DNA of 64,000 nucleotides from the NCBI RefSeq assembly GCF_014779795.1, contig NZ_JACXZS010000001.1, forward strand, positions 372,001-436,000. Direction: 5' to 3'. How positions within the stretch are numbered: the first letter of the stretch is position 1; the number at the start of each line of letters is the position of its first letter. Both the position numbers and the translations under genes were made by a program. A model generated the notes under the pieces. It made no database searches. It saw only the letters and a program-made list of their open reading frames with translations, and was not told where the DNA came from. The stretch is from Microbacterium helvum (GTDB lineage Bacteria; Actinomycetota; Actinomycetes; Actinomycetales; Microbacteriaceae). Positions 32,183-40,536 of the stretch are shown in pieces.

Positions 32183-33755
32183 CGTTGACGGCGAGGCCTC
32201 CCTCGCTGGTCTCCTTGTACTTCGTCGACATGTCGATGCCGGTCTGGCGCATCGTCTCGACCACGGCATCCAGCGAGACGTAGTGCGAGCCGTCACCGCG
32301 CAGCGCCAGGCGCGCGGCGGTCACCGCGGTCGACGCGGCGATCGCGTTGCGCTCGATGCACGGGATCTGCACGAGGCCGCCCACGGGGTCGCACGTGAGC
32401 CCGAGATGGTGTTCCATCGCGATCTCGGCGGCGTTCTCGATCTGCCGGTTCGTGCCGCCCATGACCGCGGTCAGCCCGCCGGCCGCCATCGCGCACGCCG
32501 AGCCGACCTCGGCCTGGCAGCCGCCCTCGGCCCCCGAGATGGACGCGTTGGCCTTGAACAGCGAGCCGAGGGCCGCTGCGGTGAGCAGATAGCGACGGAT
32601 GCCGCGCCGCCGGTTCGCATCGGCCACCTGGTCGTCGTCCCAGGCGCCGGATTCCTCAGGCTGCGCGACATGGCCGTCGTATCCGAGCAGCGCGCTGCCG
32701 ACGAGCTCGCCGTACGGAGTCACCGCGTTGCCCGAGCCGAGCCCGGAGTCGGCGAGGAAGCGCCACCAGTACATCGCGACGGCAGGCACGATGCCTGCCG
32801 CGCCGTTGGTCGGCGCCGTGACGACCCGGCCGCCGGCCGCGTTCTCCTCGTTGACGGCGAGCGCGAACGCGCCCAGCCACTCGCCGGGCAGCTCGCGCCG
32901 TCCGTCGGCCTCTGCGGTCTCCAGCTGCGCGCGGATCGCCGCCGCCCGCCGCTTGACCCCGAGCATGCCCGGCAGCACGCCGTCGGCGCGCAGGCCCGCC
33001 TCGACGCAGCCAGCCATCGCGTCCCAGATCGCGTCGAGACCTGCGGCGACCTCCTCCTCGCCCCGCAGCGCGGACTCGTTCAGCCGTGCCGCCTCGGCGA
33101 TGGTGAGCCCCTGCTCGTCGCACAGGTGCAGCAGCTGCTCGGCGCTCGAGAAGTCGAGCGGATAGGCGTGCGCCCGCACCTGCGGCGGCTCTCCCTCGCG
33201 GCGGATGAAGCCCCCGCCCACGGAGTAGTACGTCTCTCGGGCGAGCAGTCCGTCTTCCGGGACCGGCTGGGCGTCCTGGACGACGGCCGTCCCGGTCGAA
33301 CGGATGCCGCCGGCCGAGGCGAGCGCGCGGTCCGGGCCGTCGTCCGGCCCGGCCCAGGCCTCGAGCGTCATCGCGTTCGGGTGCGCGGGCAGCCGGGTCC
33401 GAGGCGCGAACACGACATCGCCGCGGTCGAACGGCACGGCGTGCACGCCGGCGACGTCGAGGTGCCGCCCGTCGGGCCAGCCCGTCCACGCCGCGCGGAC
33501 GGCATCCGGATCCACCGTCTCAGGCTCCAGACCCTGCAGTCCCGCCACGACGGCGTCGGGAGTGCCGTGGCCGATGCCGGTGGCGCCGAGCGAGCCGTAG
33601 AGCGTGCAGGTGACGCGGCCGACGCGCGGCAGCACACCGGACTCGCGCAGGCGGACGGCGAAGTCGTGGGCGGCCCGCATGGGTCCGACCGTGTGGGAGC
33701 TCGAGGGTCCTACGCCGATGGAGAACAGCTCGAACGCCGAGACGTAGGCGCTCAT
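32169..33755 (-). CDS. sdaA: L-serine ammonia-lyase (iron-sulfur, single chain)
   Basis: A 528-residue enzyme deaminating L-serine to pyruvate. The beta domain begins [19 protein letters not shown]. The alpha domain has [31 protein letters not shown] and [22 protein letters not shown], which carry the Cys ligands of the [4Fe-4S] cluster. It is about 70 residues longer than E. coli SdaA, mainly from an insert around residues 130-200. ATG 33755 is chosen because it begins 12 residues before the conserved [11 protein letters not shown]. The gene converges with tdk and overlaps its 3' end. Confidence 0.94.
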   Translation of the reverse strand: MSAYVSAFELFSIGVGPSSSHTVGPMRAAHDFAVRLRESGVLPRVGRVTCTLYGSLGATGIGHGTPDAVVAGLQGLEPETVDPDAVRAAWTGWPDGRHLDVAGVHAVPFDRGDVVFAPRTRLPAHPNAMTLEAWAGPDDGPDRALASAGGIRSTGTAVVQDAQPVPEDGLLARETYYSVGGGFIRREGEPPQVRAHAYPLDFSSAEQLLHLCDEQGLTIAEAARLNESALRGEEEVAAGLDAIWDAMAGCVEAGLRADGVLPGMLGVKRRAAAIRAQLETAEADGRRELPGEWLGAFALAVNEENAAGGRVVTAPTNGAAGIVPAVAMYWWRFLADSGLGSGNAVTPYGELVGSALLGYDGHVAQPEESGAWDDDQVADANRRRGIRRYLLTAAALGSLFKANASISGAEGGCQAEVGSACAMAAGGLTAVMGGTNRQIENAAEIAMEHHLGLTCDPVGGLVQIPCIERNAIAASTAVTAARLALRGDGSHYVSLDAVVETMRQTGIDMSTKYKETSEGGLAVNVIEC

Positions 33756-33869
33756 CCCGACCAGGCTACGCCGCTCGGGAGCGCACTCTGCCCACCGTAA
33801 TGGATTCGAGAGCGACAGGATGCCGCATCCCCAGCCGATCCGGCCGCGCACTGTGCACGCCACCGAGCA

Positions 33870-34238
33870 TCACACGCGCGGTTGGAACGCGATCAGACCG
33901 ACGGTGTTGCCCTCGGAGTCCTTCACGAACGCCTGCCACTCCTCGTGACCCGCGGGGCCGAGCGTGTCGTCGTCGTGCGTGAAGATCACGTGCGGCGCCG
34001 ACACGACCTCGACGCCCTCGCCGAGCCGATCGAGCGCGGCCTGGACGTCCTCGACGCGCAGATACAGGAGTGCGGACGGCGCATTGCGATCCAGCAGCAG
34101 CCGGACCCCGTCGAGGTCGAAGAACAGCAGCCCCGGCGGATCGAACCGCGCTCTCGGCGGAGCGCCGAGGAGCGTCTGGTAGAACTCCGCCGCACGGTCG
34201 AGGTCGTCGGCACGCTGCGCGATCTGCATGAGTCTCAT
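33870..34238 (-). CDS. VOC-superfamily protein
   Basis: A 122-residue glyoxalase-fold protein: MRLMQIAQRADDLDRAAEFYQTLLG, a central FFDLDGVRLLLD strand pair, then HVIFTHDDDT and WQAFVKDSEGNTVGLI with the final acidic ligand. ATG 34238 is preferred over the longer frame because it begins one strand before the conserved YQTLLG helix. Substrate unknown. Confidence 0.82.
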   Translation of the reverse strand: MRLMQIAQRADDLDRAAEFYQTLLGAPPRARFDPPGLLFFDLDGVRLLLDRNAPSALLYLRVEDVQAALDRLGEGVEVVSAPHVIFTHDDDTLGPAGHEEWQAFVKDSEGNTVGLIAFQPRV

Positions 34239-34357
34239 GGCGACATTCTCGTGCGCGCTCGTCCCCGCACACACGTGCCGCGATGCGCCGCCTTGCTCAC
34301 GAGCGGCGGGTGCGGTAGGCAGAGAGGGCAACGGCTAACGAGTCAGGGGGCTGCCAC

Positions 34358-34522
34358 ATGCTTTTCGTGCTCTACCTCATCCTGCTGATCGGCGGAATGG
34401 TGCTGCTGGGGATCTCGTTCGCTTCGCCGCTGCCCGCATTGCTGTTCGTCGTCGGACTGCTGTGCATCGTGCTGGCCGTCGCTCTGCCGATCTCTGCCGG
34501 CGCCTTCGAGCAGCGCAAATAG
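34358..34522 (+). CDS. Small membrane protein, two predicted TM segments
   Basis: A 54-residue frame beginning MLFVLYLILLIGGMVLLGIS and ending AGAFEQRK. Nearly the whole chain is hydrophobic, with a break at ASPLPA that suggests a two-TM hairpin. A good ribosome-binding site AGGGGG lies 9 bases upstream of ATG 34358. It stands alone between the divergent VOC gene and the GreA-like gene. Function unknown. Confidence 0.6.
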   Translation: MLFVLYLILLIGGMVLLGISFASPLPALLFVVGLLCIVLAVALPISAGAFEQRK

Positions 34523-34594
34523 CCTGATCGCGCCGTCGACGCGACAAACCGGCTAGGCTCGGGAACTTCATCTGTCCCGGCCGAGGAGGTTGCC

Positions 34595-35005
34595 GTGTCT
34601 GTTGTGGAGGAGCCGATCTGGCTCACGCAGGACGCTCTGCGTCAACTGCAGGACGAGCTCGACGCGATCGTGGGCGACAGTGCCGCCGACGACCAGTCGC
34701 TGGCGCGTGCCGTCGAGCTGCGCAGCATCATCCGGCGCGCGCAGGTCGGCGCGCGCCCCGATGACGGCATCGTCGAGCCCGGCATGCGGGTCACCGTCGA
34801 GTTCGCCGCAGACGGCTCGCAGGACACCTTCCTGCTCGGTTCGCGGGCGCTGCTCGGCGCCGACGGGGACGTCGCGGTGTACTCCCCCGAGTCGCCGCTC
34901 GGCCAGGCGATCGCCGGGCTGCTCCCCGGCGACCGCTTCGAGTACCGCGCCCCGAGCGGAGCGACCGTTGCGGGCGCGATCGTGAGCGCCGTCCCGCACG
35001 CGTGA
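34595..35005 (+). CDS. GreA/GreB-like transcription elongation factor
   Basis: A 136-residue protein with a shortened N-terminal coiled coil (about 1-50: LTQDALRQLQDELDAIV) and the FKBP-like C-terminal domain of Gre factors (DGIVEPGMRVTVEF, then SPESPLGQAIAGLLPGDRFEYRAPSG). The coil tip that would carry catalytic acidic residues is short, so it may be an Rnk-like or regulatory paralogue rather than a true GreA. The start is GTG 34595 after a strong GAGGAGGT. Confidence 0.85.
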   Translation: MSVVEEPIWLTQDALRQLQDELDAIVGDSAADDQSLARAVELRSIIRRAQVGARPDDGIVEPGMRVTVEFAADGSQDTFLLGSRALLGADGDVAVYSPESPLGQAIAGLLPGDRFEYRAPSGATVAGAIVSAVPHA

Positions 35006-35091
35006 TGCGTCTCGGCGGCCACCGCGAGGACGATCCGCGCTCTTCGGAGTGATCACCGATGCTCGTGTAGCGCCTGCTCGTCGACTGTCGT

Positions 35092-35107
35092 AGCTTCGTG
35101 CGAAGCT
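35092..35107. promoter_or_regulatory. AGCTTCG-TG-CGAAGCT dyad before dinB
   Basis: A perfect 7-base-arm dyad with a 2-base centre lies 31 bases upstream of dinB. It does not match the actinobacterial SOS box (CGAAC...GTTCG), though it shares the CGAA/TTCG halves. It may be an operator for another regulator. Confidence 0.4.
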
Positions 35108-35137
35108 CCGGGTGTGAGGACACCGACGGGAGGCGGC

Positions 35138-36334
35138 ATGCGGGGTGAGGCGACCGTGCTGCACGCGGATTTGGACGCGTTCTACGCGTCCGTCGAACAG
35201 CGAGACGCCCCTGCGTTGCGCGGCCGCCCGGTCATCGTCGGCGGGGGCGTGGTGCTCGCTGCGAGCTATGAGGCGAAGGCGCGCGGCGTCCGCACGGCGA
35301 TGGGCGGACGGATGGCGCGCGAGCTCTGTCCGGATGCCGTCGTCGTGCCGCCGCGCATGGAGGCGTACTCGGCGGCCAGCAAGGCCGTCTTCGCGATCTT
35401 CCGCGACACCACGCCGCTCGTCGAGGGACTGTCGATCGACGAGGCGTTCCTCGAAGTGGGCGGGCTGCGGCGCATCGCCGGAAGCCCCGAGCAGATCGCG
35501 GTGCAGCTGCGCCGGCGCGTGCGCGCGGAGGTGGGACTCGCCATCTCGGTGGGGGTCGCGCGCACCAAGTTCCTCGCCAAGGTCGCGAGCGCCGTCAGCA
35601 AGCCCGACGGCCTGCTCGTGGTCGAGCCCGACCGTGAGAGCGAGTTCCTGCTGCCGCTGCCGGTCGAAAGGCTCTGGGGTGTCGGAGCGGTGACCGCCGA
35701 GAAGCTGCACCGGCTCGGCATCCGCACCGTCGGGCAACTCGCGGAGCTCGAAGAGGCGACCACCGCGAGGCTGCTGGGCCGGGCGGCCGGCGCCCACCTC
35801 CACGCGCTCGCGCGGCTGCGCGATCCGCGTCCGGTGGACACCACCCGTCGGCGGGGATCGATCGGCTCGCAGCGCGCCCTCGGCAACCGGCCGCGCTCAT
35901 CCGGCGAGCTGGAGGTCATCCTCACGCAGATCGTCGATCGGCTCAGCCGCCGCCTGCGTGACGGCGACCGCGTATGCCGCACGGTGGTGCTGCGCCTGCG
36001 GTTCGGTGACTACACGAAGGCCACGCGCTCCCGGTCGTTCCGTTCGCCGACCGATCGCACGGCACTCATCCTCGCTGTCGCGCAGGGTCTCCTCGCCGCC
36101 GCCCAGCCTGAGATCGCGGACCGCGGCGTCACGCTGATCGGCGTCTCGCTGTCGCAGCTGGGGCGTGTCGACGGCGTTCCACCCGAACTGCCGATCGACT
36201 GGGACGACGGCGTGCGCCTCGACTCGGTGCTCGATGCCGTCCGCGACCGCTTCGGCGCGGCGTCGGTGTCGCGGGCCGCGCAGCTCGGACGAGACCCTGG
36301 ATGGTCGACGCCGCTGCTGCCCGAGCACGAGTGA
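35138..36334 (+). CDS. dinB: DNA polymerase IV (Y-family)
   Basis: A 398-residue translesion polymerase. The palm motif is VLHADLDAFYASVEQRD, the finger region YEAKARGVRTAM, and the catalytic second site SIDEAFLEVGG. The C-terminal little-finger domain follows GSIGSQRALGNR. GVGAVTAEKLHRLGIRTVGQLA is the HhH thumb. ATG 35138 has GGAGG just upstream; GTG 35114 is possible and would add eight residues. Confidence 0.93.
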   Translation: MRGEATVLHADLDAFYASVEQRDAPALRGRPVIVGGGVVLAASYEAKARGVRTAMGGRMARELCPDAVVVPPRMEAYSAASKAVFAIFRDTTPLVEGLSIDEAFLEVGGLRRIAGSPEQIAVQLRRRVRAEVGLAISVGVARTKFLAKVASAVSKPDGLLVVEPDRESEFLLPLPVERLWGVGAVTAEKLHRLGIRTVGQLAELEEATTARLLGRAAGAHLHALARLRDPRPVDTTRRRGSIGSQRALGNRPRSSGELEVILTQIVDRLSRRLRDGDRVCRTVVLRLRFGDYTKATRSRSFRSPTDRTALILAVAQGLLAAAQPEIADRGVTLIGVSLSQLGRVDGVPPELPIDWDDGVRLDSVLDAVRDRFGAASVSRAAQLGRDPGWSTPLLPEHE

Positions 36335-36386
36335 CCGTCGCGGAGCGGCAGCCGTCGATGTCGGCGGCCGCGCCTACTCTGCCTGC

Positions 36387-37274
36387 ATGCCCGAACGCGT
36401 CGAACTGTGGTGGGCCCGCCGCCAGTTCTCCAAGGGCGCCGAGGTCCCGTACCCGGTCGGCACCTATCGCGAGGCCTGGGCGTCGTACCCCGCCGTGATC
36501 CGTCAGTACCATCCCGAACTCAATGCGGGCATCGTGCTCAGCCAGGTTCCGCCGGCCGCCGACGTGCTGCTGCTGTGGCAGTGCGAGGCCGGGCACAAGT
36601 TCGCGGCCACGCCGGACGAGCAGCGCAACCGACCCGGCCGAGAGCGACGGCGCTCCGCCTGGTGCCCCGAGTGCTCCGACCTCGCGCGCCCCGCCCGCGC
36701 GCTGCCGATGCGCGACGTGGTGACCCTGCCGGGTTCGCCGGTGCCCGCCGCGGTCGCCGCCCCGGTCGGTCGCACCGTGCTCCGGCCGCGCCGACCTCCG
36801 CGCACCGTGCAGCTGTGCCCGAAGACGCCCGATCTTCCCACCGGCTCGGCATTCCTCTCGGCCTGCGCACCGAAGCCCGCATCAGCCGTGGAGGCGCGGC
36901 TGCGCGCGGACCTGTTCGCCCGGCTCGCACTGACCCCCGGGCTCAACGCCGTCCGCGTGGCGCGGCCCTTCTTCGACCACCTCGAGGTGTGGCCCGACAT
37001 CGTGCTGCCCGAGCTGCGCGTGGCGATCGAGTACGACAGCACCGGCCGCCATGGGCTGGAGCACGTCGGCAAGAAGGAGGACGCCGACCGGCGCAAGGAC
37101 CGGGCGCTGCGGGCGGCGAAGTGGGAGGTGGTGAGGGTCCGCACCGGCAGGCTTCAGCCCCTCGGCCCGCACGACCTGCAGGTGGCCGCCTGGAACGCCA
37201 AGACTCTGGACCGCCTCATCGATGCTCTCCGCGAGATCCGCGGGCCGCTCCTCGTCGACCCCTACCTCGTGTGA
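36387..37274 (+). CDS. Zinc-ribbon protein with C-terminal Vsr/DUF559-like nuclease domain
   Basis: A 295-residue protein in two parts. The N-terminal part has a zinc ribbon of the treble-clef type: WQCEAGH (Cys66, His70) and CPEC (Cys93, Cys96), preceded by YPAVIRQYHPELN. The C-terminal part (about 165-290) has a restriction-endonuclease-like core: WPDIVLPELRVAIEYDS with Glu215 and Asp217, then KKEDADRRKDRALRAAKWEVVRVR. The acidic EYD pair and D-x-R helix resemble DUF559/Vsr nucleases. Function unknown; DNA or nick repair and defence are both possible. Confidence 0.75.
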   Translation: MPERVELWWARRQFSKGAEVPYPVGTYREAWASYPAVIRQYHPELNAGIVLSQVPPAADVLLLWQCEAGHKFAATPDEQRNRPGRERRRSAWCPECSDLARPARALPMRDVVTLPGSPVPAAVAAPVGRTVLRPRRPPRTVQLCPKTPDLPTGSAFLSACAPKPASAVEARLRADLFARLALTPGLNAVRVARPFFDHLEVWPDIVLPELRVAIEYDSTGRHGLEHVGKKEDADRRKDRALRAAKWEVVRVRTGRLQPLGPHDLQVAAWNAKTLDRLIDALREIRGPLLVDPYLV

Positions 37275-37439
37275 GGCTCGTACGTCCGTCACGGTGCGGC
37301 GAATCCGCCGGTCATCCGAATCATCTGCGGGGATAGTGTCGTATTCGAGCGTCGCCGTTCGTGGATGAGGTGTGCGACCCTTCCGGGTCGCCGCGACAGG
37401 GAGCCACGACACGGCTCTCGTCCTTGAGAGGAGACGGCA

Positions 37440-37826
37440 ATGCCGAAGTATCTGATCGCGTTCAATGACGAGTGGGTTCCCCCGCACACCGCCGAGGAGC
37501 TGCAGCGCAAGAGCGAGGCCTCGCGGGCTGTGCTGGAAGACATGACCGCCGCCGGCGTCTTCCTCTACGCAGACGGCGGGATCGACGCATCGACCGCCGT
37601 GTTCAGCGTCGTGAACAAGGGCGGCGAGCCGGTCTTCACGGACGGACCGTTCGTCGAGACCAAGGAGCACCTCGGCGGGTTCACAGTCATCGAGGTGCCC
37701 GACGACGAAGCCGCTCGCTACTGGGCGGGCCGGCTGGCCGTGTCGCTGGACTGGCCGCAAGAGGTGCACCGCTTCCCGTCCGACATGGCCGAGATCGTCG
37801 AGAAGCATGCGACCACGAGCGCGTGA
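37440..37826 (+). CDS. YCII-related (DGPF) domain protein
   Basis: A 128-residue protein with the family's diagnostic TDGPFVETKEHLGGFTVIEV and the N-terminal MPKYLIAFNDEW. A good ribosome-binding site (GAGAGGAGACGGCA) precedes ATG 37440. Proteins of this type are encoded beside ECF42-type sigma factors, as here (15 bases apart), and are thought to work with them. Enzymatic activity has not been settled. Confidence 0.88.
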   Translation: MPKYLIAFNDEWVPPHTAEELQRKSEASRAVLEDMTAAGVFLYADGGIDASTAVFSVVNKGGEPVFTDGPFVETKEHLGGFTVIEVPDDEAARYWAGRLAVSLDWPQEVHRFPSDMAEIVEKHATTSA

Positions 37827-37841
37827 GATGACCCGGGAGTC

Positions 37842-39086
37842 GTGACGCGCCCGGCTGTCGACGAGGCCATCGCCCGCGCCCACCGCGAGGAGTGGGCGCG
37901 GCTGGTGGCGGGCCTGACCCGCCGCTTCGGCGACGTCGGGCTGGCGGAGGATGCCGCGGCCGAGGCGTATGTCGCCGCGATGGAGCGCTGGCCGGATGAC
38001 GGCGTCCCGCCCAATCCGGGTGCGTGGCTCACCACCACCGCGACGAGGAAGGCGATCGACCGGCTGCGCCGCGAGTCCCTGCGCGATGCCAAGCACCAGG
38101 CCGCCCACATGCTGTCCGACGACACGCCGCCCGAACCCGTCGGTCCGGTCGAGGACGACCGGCTGCGGCTGGTCTTCACCTGCTGCCATCCGGCGCTGTC
38201 GATGGAGGCGAGGGTCGCGCTGACGCTGCGCCTGCTCGGAGGCCTCACCGTCGCAGAGATCGCGCATGCCTTCTTCGTGGCCGAGACCACCATGGCGCAG
38301 CGGATCACGCGCGCGAAGGCCAAGATCAAGGCGGCACGGGTGCCCTTCCGCGTTCCCCAGGCAGCCGACCTGCGGGAACGGCTCTCGGGTGTGCTCGCCG
38401 TCGTCTATCTGATCTTCAATGAGGGCTACCTCGCCAGCGCCGGCGGCGACCCGCTCCGAGCCGATCTCGTCGACGAGGCGATCCGGTTGGGGCGCCTGCT
38501 GCATACCCTGCTCCCCCGTGAGGGCGAAGTGACGGGGCTGCTTGCGCTCATGCTCCTCGTCGATGCGCGACGGCCGGCGCGCGTCTCGCGCACCGGCGAA
38601 CTGCTGACGCTCGACGAGCAGGACCGCGGTGCGTGGAATCAAGGCCTGATCGCGGAGGGTCACGCCCTGGTGCGTGAGAGGATCGCCGCCGTCGCCGCCG
38701 GCGCCGGACAGCCCGGCCGCTATCAGCTTCTGGCGGCGATCAACGCGGTGCACACCGACGCCCCGTCGGCGCGTGACACCGACTGGTCTCAGATCGTCGC
38801 CCTGTACGACCGCCTGCTCAGGGTCGACGCCTCGCCGATCGTCCATCTCAACCGCGCGATCGCGGTCGCCGAAGTCGACGGGCCTGACGTGGCGCTCGCC
38901 GAGATCGAACGGCTCGCCGAACCCCTCGACGGGTATCACGCGTATCACGCTGCTCGCGCCGACCTCCTGCGCCGAGTCGGTCGCAGCCGCGAGGCCCGTC
39001 GTACGTATGACCGGGCGCTCGGCCTCGCGGGGAATCCCGCAGAACGGGCTTATCTGACCCGTCGCCGCGACCAGCTGGTGTCGTGA
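37842..39086 (+). CDS. ECF sigma factor, ECF42-like, with C-terminal extension
   Basis: A 414-residue sigma factor, about twice the usual ECF length. Region 2 is in residues 1-80 (EEWARLVAGLTRRFGDVGLAEDAAAEAYVAA...GAWLTTTATRKAIDRLRR). Region 4 is about 110-180 (LTLRLLGGLTVAEIAHAFFVAETTMAQRITRAKAKI). A ~210-residue C-terminal extension with helix-pair character, including YQLLAAINAVHTDA and YDRLLRVDASPIVHLNRAIA, resembles TPR-like repeats. This extension and the neighbouring DGPF gene are the hallmarks of ECF42. No anti-sigma gene is adjacent. GTG 37842 is the start. Confidence 0.9.
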   Translation: MTRPAVDEAIARAHREEWARLVAGLTRRFGDVGLAEDAAAEAYVAAMERWPDDGVPPNPGAWLTTTATRKAIDRLRRESLRDAKHQAAHMLSDDTPPEPVGPVEDDRLRLVFTCCHPALSMEARVALTLRLLGGLTVAEIAHAFFVAETTMAQRITRAKAKIKAARVPFRVPQAADLRERLSGVLAVVYLIFNEGYLASAGGDPLRADLVDEAIRLGRLLHTLLPREGEVTGLLALMLLVDARRPARVSRTGELLTLDEQDRGAWNQGLIAEGHALVRERIAAVAAGAGQPGRYQLLAAINAVHTDAPSARDTDWSQIVALYDRLLRVDASPIVHLNRAIAVAEVDGPDVALAEIERLAEPLDGYHAYHAARADLLRRVGRSREARRTYDRALGLAGNPAERAYLTRRRDQLVS

Positions 39087-39172
39087 TCCACGGACGCGGG
39101 CGACGCGACTCCTGACCCCGCCCCGCCCGGCGAGTACCGTGAGGTGCACGCACGCCGCGAAGGGGGTTGCTC

Positions 39173-39847
39173 ATGGGCGAGTCGACGACCGGATCCACAG
39201 GCATCAGTCCGGCCGCGTTCCAGCGTGCGCCGGGCGTCGCGGACTGGCGGGTGACGGCGACAGGGCCTCAGGCGGTGTTCATCGCCGAGTCGCTCGCCGA
39301 CGCCGCGGGGCTCGTCGCCCCGGTCGTGGCGGCAGCCGAACGCTGCGGCATCCTTCCCGACATCGATGTGCGACCGGAGGGCGTGATCGTACGGGTCCCG
39401 CCTCGGGATCCGCAGGGCATTCCGGCGCGTGCACCGGAGTTCGCCGCGCTGGTATCTCAGGCGGCCAGCGAACGGCACCTGGCGGCCGACCCCTCGCGCA
39501 TCCAGTCGATCGGCGTCTACGTCGCCGAGCACTCGCGCGCGGATGCCCGCCCCTTCTTCCTGGCCGCGCTGGGTTACGACGCGCTCGGCGACACCGACGC
39601 GGCCGATCCGCTGCGCAGCGGCCCGCAGCTCGCCTTCAATCCGATCTCCGGCGACGTCGCCGGGCGGGGCCGCACGCACTTCGACGTCTTCGTGCCCGCT
39701 GACCAGGCGCGCAGTCGAGTGGATGCCGCACTCTCTGCCGGCGGACGCCTGGCCGACGACTCGCATGCGCCGATGTGGTGGTCACTCGCCTCGCCCGACA
39801 ACCACGGCGTCGACATCGCCTCCTGGACGGACACGTACGACGGCTGA
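39173..39847 (+). CDS. Pterin dehydratase-like/VOC two-domain protein
   Basis: A 224-residue protein. The N-terminal ~100 residues resemble pterin-4a-carbinolamine dehydratase in layout (FQRAPGVADWRV, then AERCGILPDIDVRPEGVIVRV), but the catalytic histidines of that enzyme are absent: GILPDIDV replaces the usual H-H-P. The C-terminal part looks like a VOC module (GRTHFDVFVPADQ, ending WWSLASPDNHGVDIASW). A dehydratase role is therefore doubtful. ATG 39173 follows AGGGGG by 7 bases. Confidence 0.65.
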   Translation: MGESTTGSTGISPAAFQRAPGVADWRVTATGPQAVFIAESLADAAGLVAPVVAAAERCGILPDIDVRPEGVIVRVPPRDPQGIPARAPEFAALVSQAASERHLAADPSRIQSIGVYVAEHSRADARPFFLAALGYDALGDTDAADPLRSGPQLAFNPISGDVAGRGRTHFDVFVPADQARSRVDAALSAGGRLADDSHAPMWWSLASPDNHGVDIASWTDTYDG

Positions 39848-39883
39848 GGCGGGCGCAGGCGCCTCGACCCGAGCGCAGATACA

Positions 39884-39910
39884 GAAAAAGCCCCGAACGG
39901 GGCTTCTTCC
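39884..39910. terminator. Bidirectional intrinsic terminator
   Basis: GCCCC-GAAC-GGGGC is flanked by AGAAAAA on the left and TTCTTCC on the right. It lies between the pterin dehydratase-like gene and the convergent tRNA gene and should stop both transcripts. Confidence 0.8.
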
Positions 39911-39931
39911 GGTTACTGTCTCAACACAGTG

Positions 39932-40004
39932 CGCGCCTCGAGGGACTCGAACCCCCAACCTTCTGATCCGTAGTCAGATGCTCTATCCATTGAGCTAGAG
40001 GCGC
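39932..40004 (-). tRNA. tRNA-Arg (anticodon ACG)
   Basis: The minus strand folds into a 73-base tRNA. Acceptor GCGCCTC pairs with GAGGCGC, the D-arm contains TAGCTCAATGGATAGAGC, the anticodon arm is TCTGA-CTACGGA-TCAGA (anticodon ACG), and the T-arm contains GGTTCGAGTCC. The discriminator base is G, and CCA is not encoded. ACG (inosine at position 34) reads CGU, CGC and CGA. Confidence 0.95.
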
Positions 40005-40104
40005 CCGTTGCACACTCTCGCGCACAACGTCGTCAAGAATACCTGACGGATCGACTGCGCGCGAATCGAGAGCGGATGCCGGATTCCCGGGCGTGTCCGT
40101 CGAC

Positions 40105-40503
40105 TCACGGATCGATCACGTCGAGCGCACGAAGCTGGCGCTGCAGCGCCACACGCCGGTACGAGGTGTCGATGAGCTCGCCCAGGAGCGCCCAGTCGCC
40201 GGCATCCTCGTCCACACGCAGCGCGAGCCAGCCGGAGGCTCCCTCGTACGGCGGGACGAAGACATCATCGCGCTCGAGCAGCGCCGGACGTTCGAGCTCG
40301 TCGGGGATGAACAGCACCGCGGGTTCGGGGCCGACGCCGACGATCGCGAACTGACGCTTGCCGGCACGGAACGTGCAGCGGCCGTGCGCGATGGCCTCGA
40401 CGGCCTCGGGATACGGCAGGCAGATCGCGCGCACCCGCACCGCGAGCGGATGCCCGGGCGGGAACCACATCGGGTGCGCTGCCGGCGCAGGGGCCTCGTC
40501 CAC
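40105..40503 (-). CDS. MmcQ/YjbR family protein
   Basis: A 132-residue protein of the MmcQ/YjbR type: ICLPYPEAVEAIAHGRCTFRAGKRQFAIVG, split here by its conserved F-x-V/A pattern, then VPPYEGASGWLALRVD and the C-terminal LLGELIDTSYRRVA. The fold is double-wing and often annotated as DNA-binding, without proof for most members. Stands alone beside the tRNA gene. Confidence 0.85.
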   Translation of the reverse strand: MDEAPAPAAHPMWFPPGHPLAVRVRAICLPYPEAVEAIAHGRCTFRAGKRQFAIVGVGPEPAVLFIPDELERPALLERDDVFVPPYEGASGWLALRVDEDAGDWALLGELIDTSYRRVALQRQLRALDVIDP

Positions 40504-40536
40504 GAGGGCGAGCGTACGCCCCGCGGGCGACAGGCG

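Noticed and set aside
35041-35137. SOS (LexA) box before dinB
   Set aside because: The only dyad, AGCTTCG-TG-CGAAGCT, does not fit the actinobacterial LexA consensus CGAAC-n4-GTTCG, so SOS control is not claimed.
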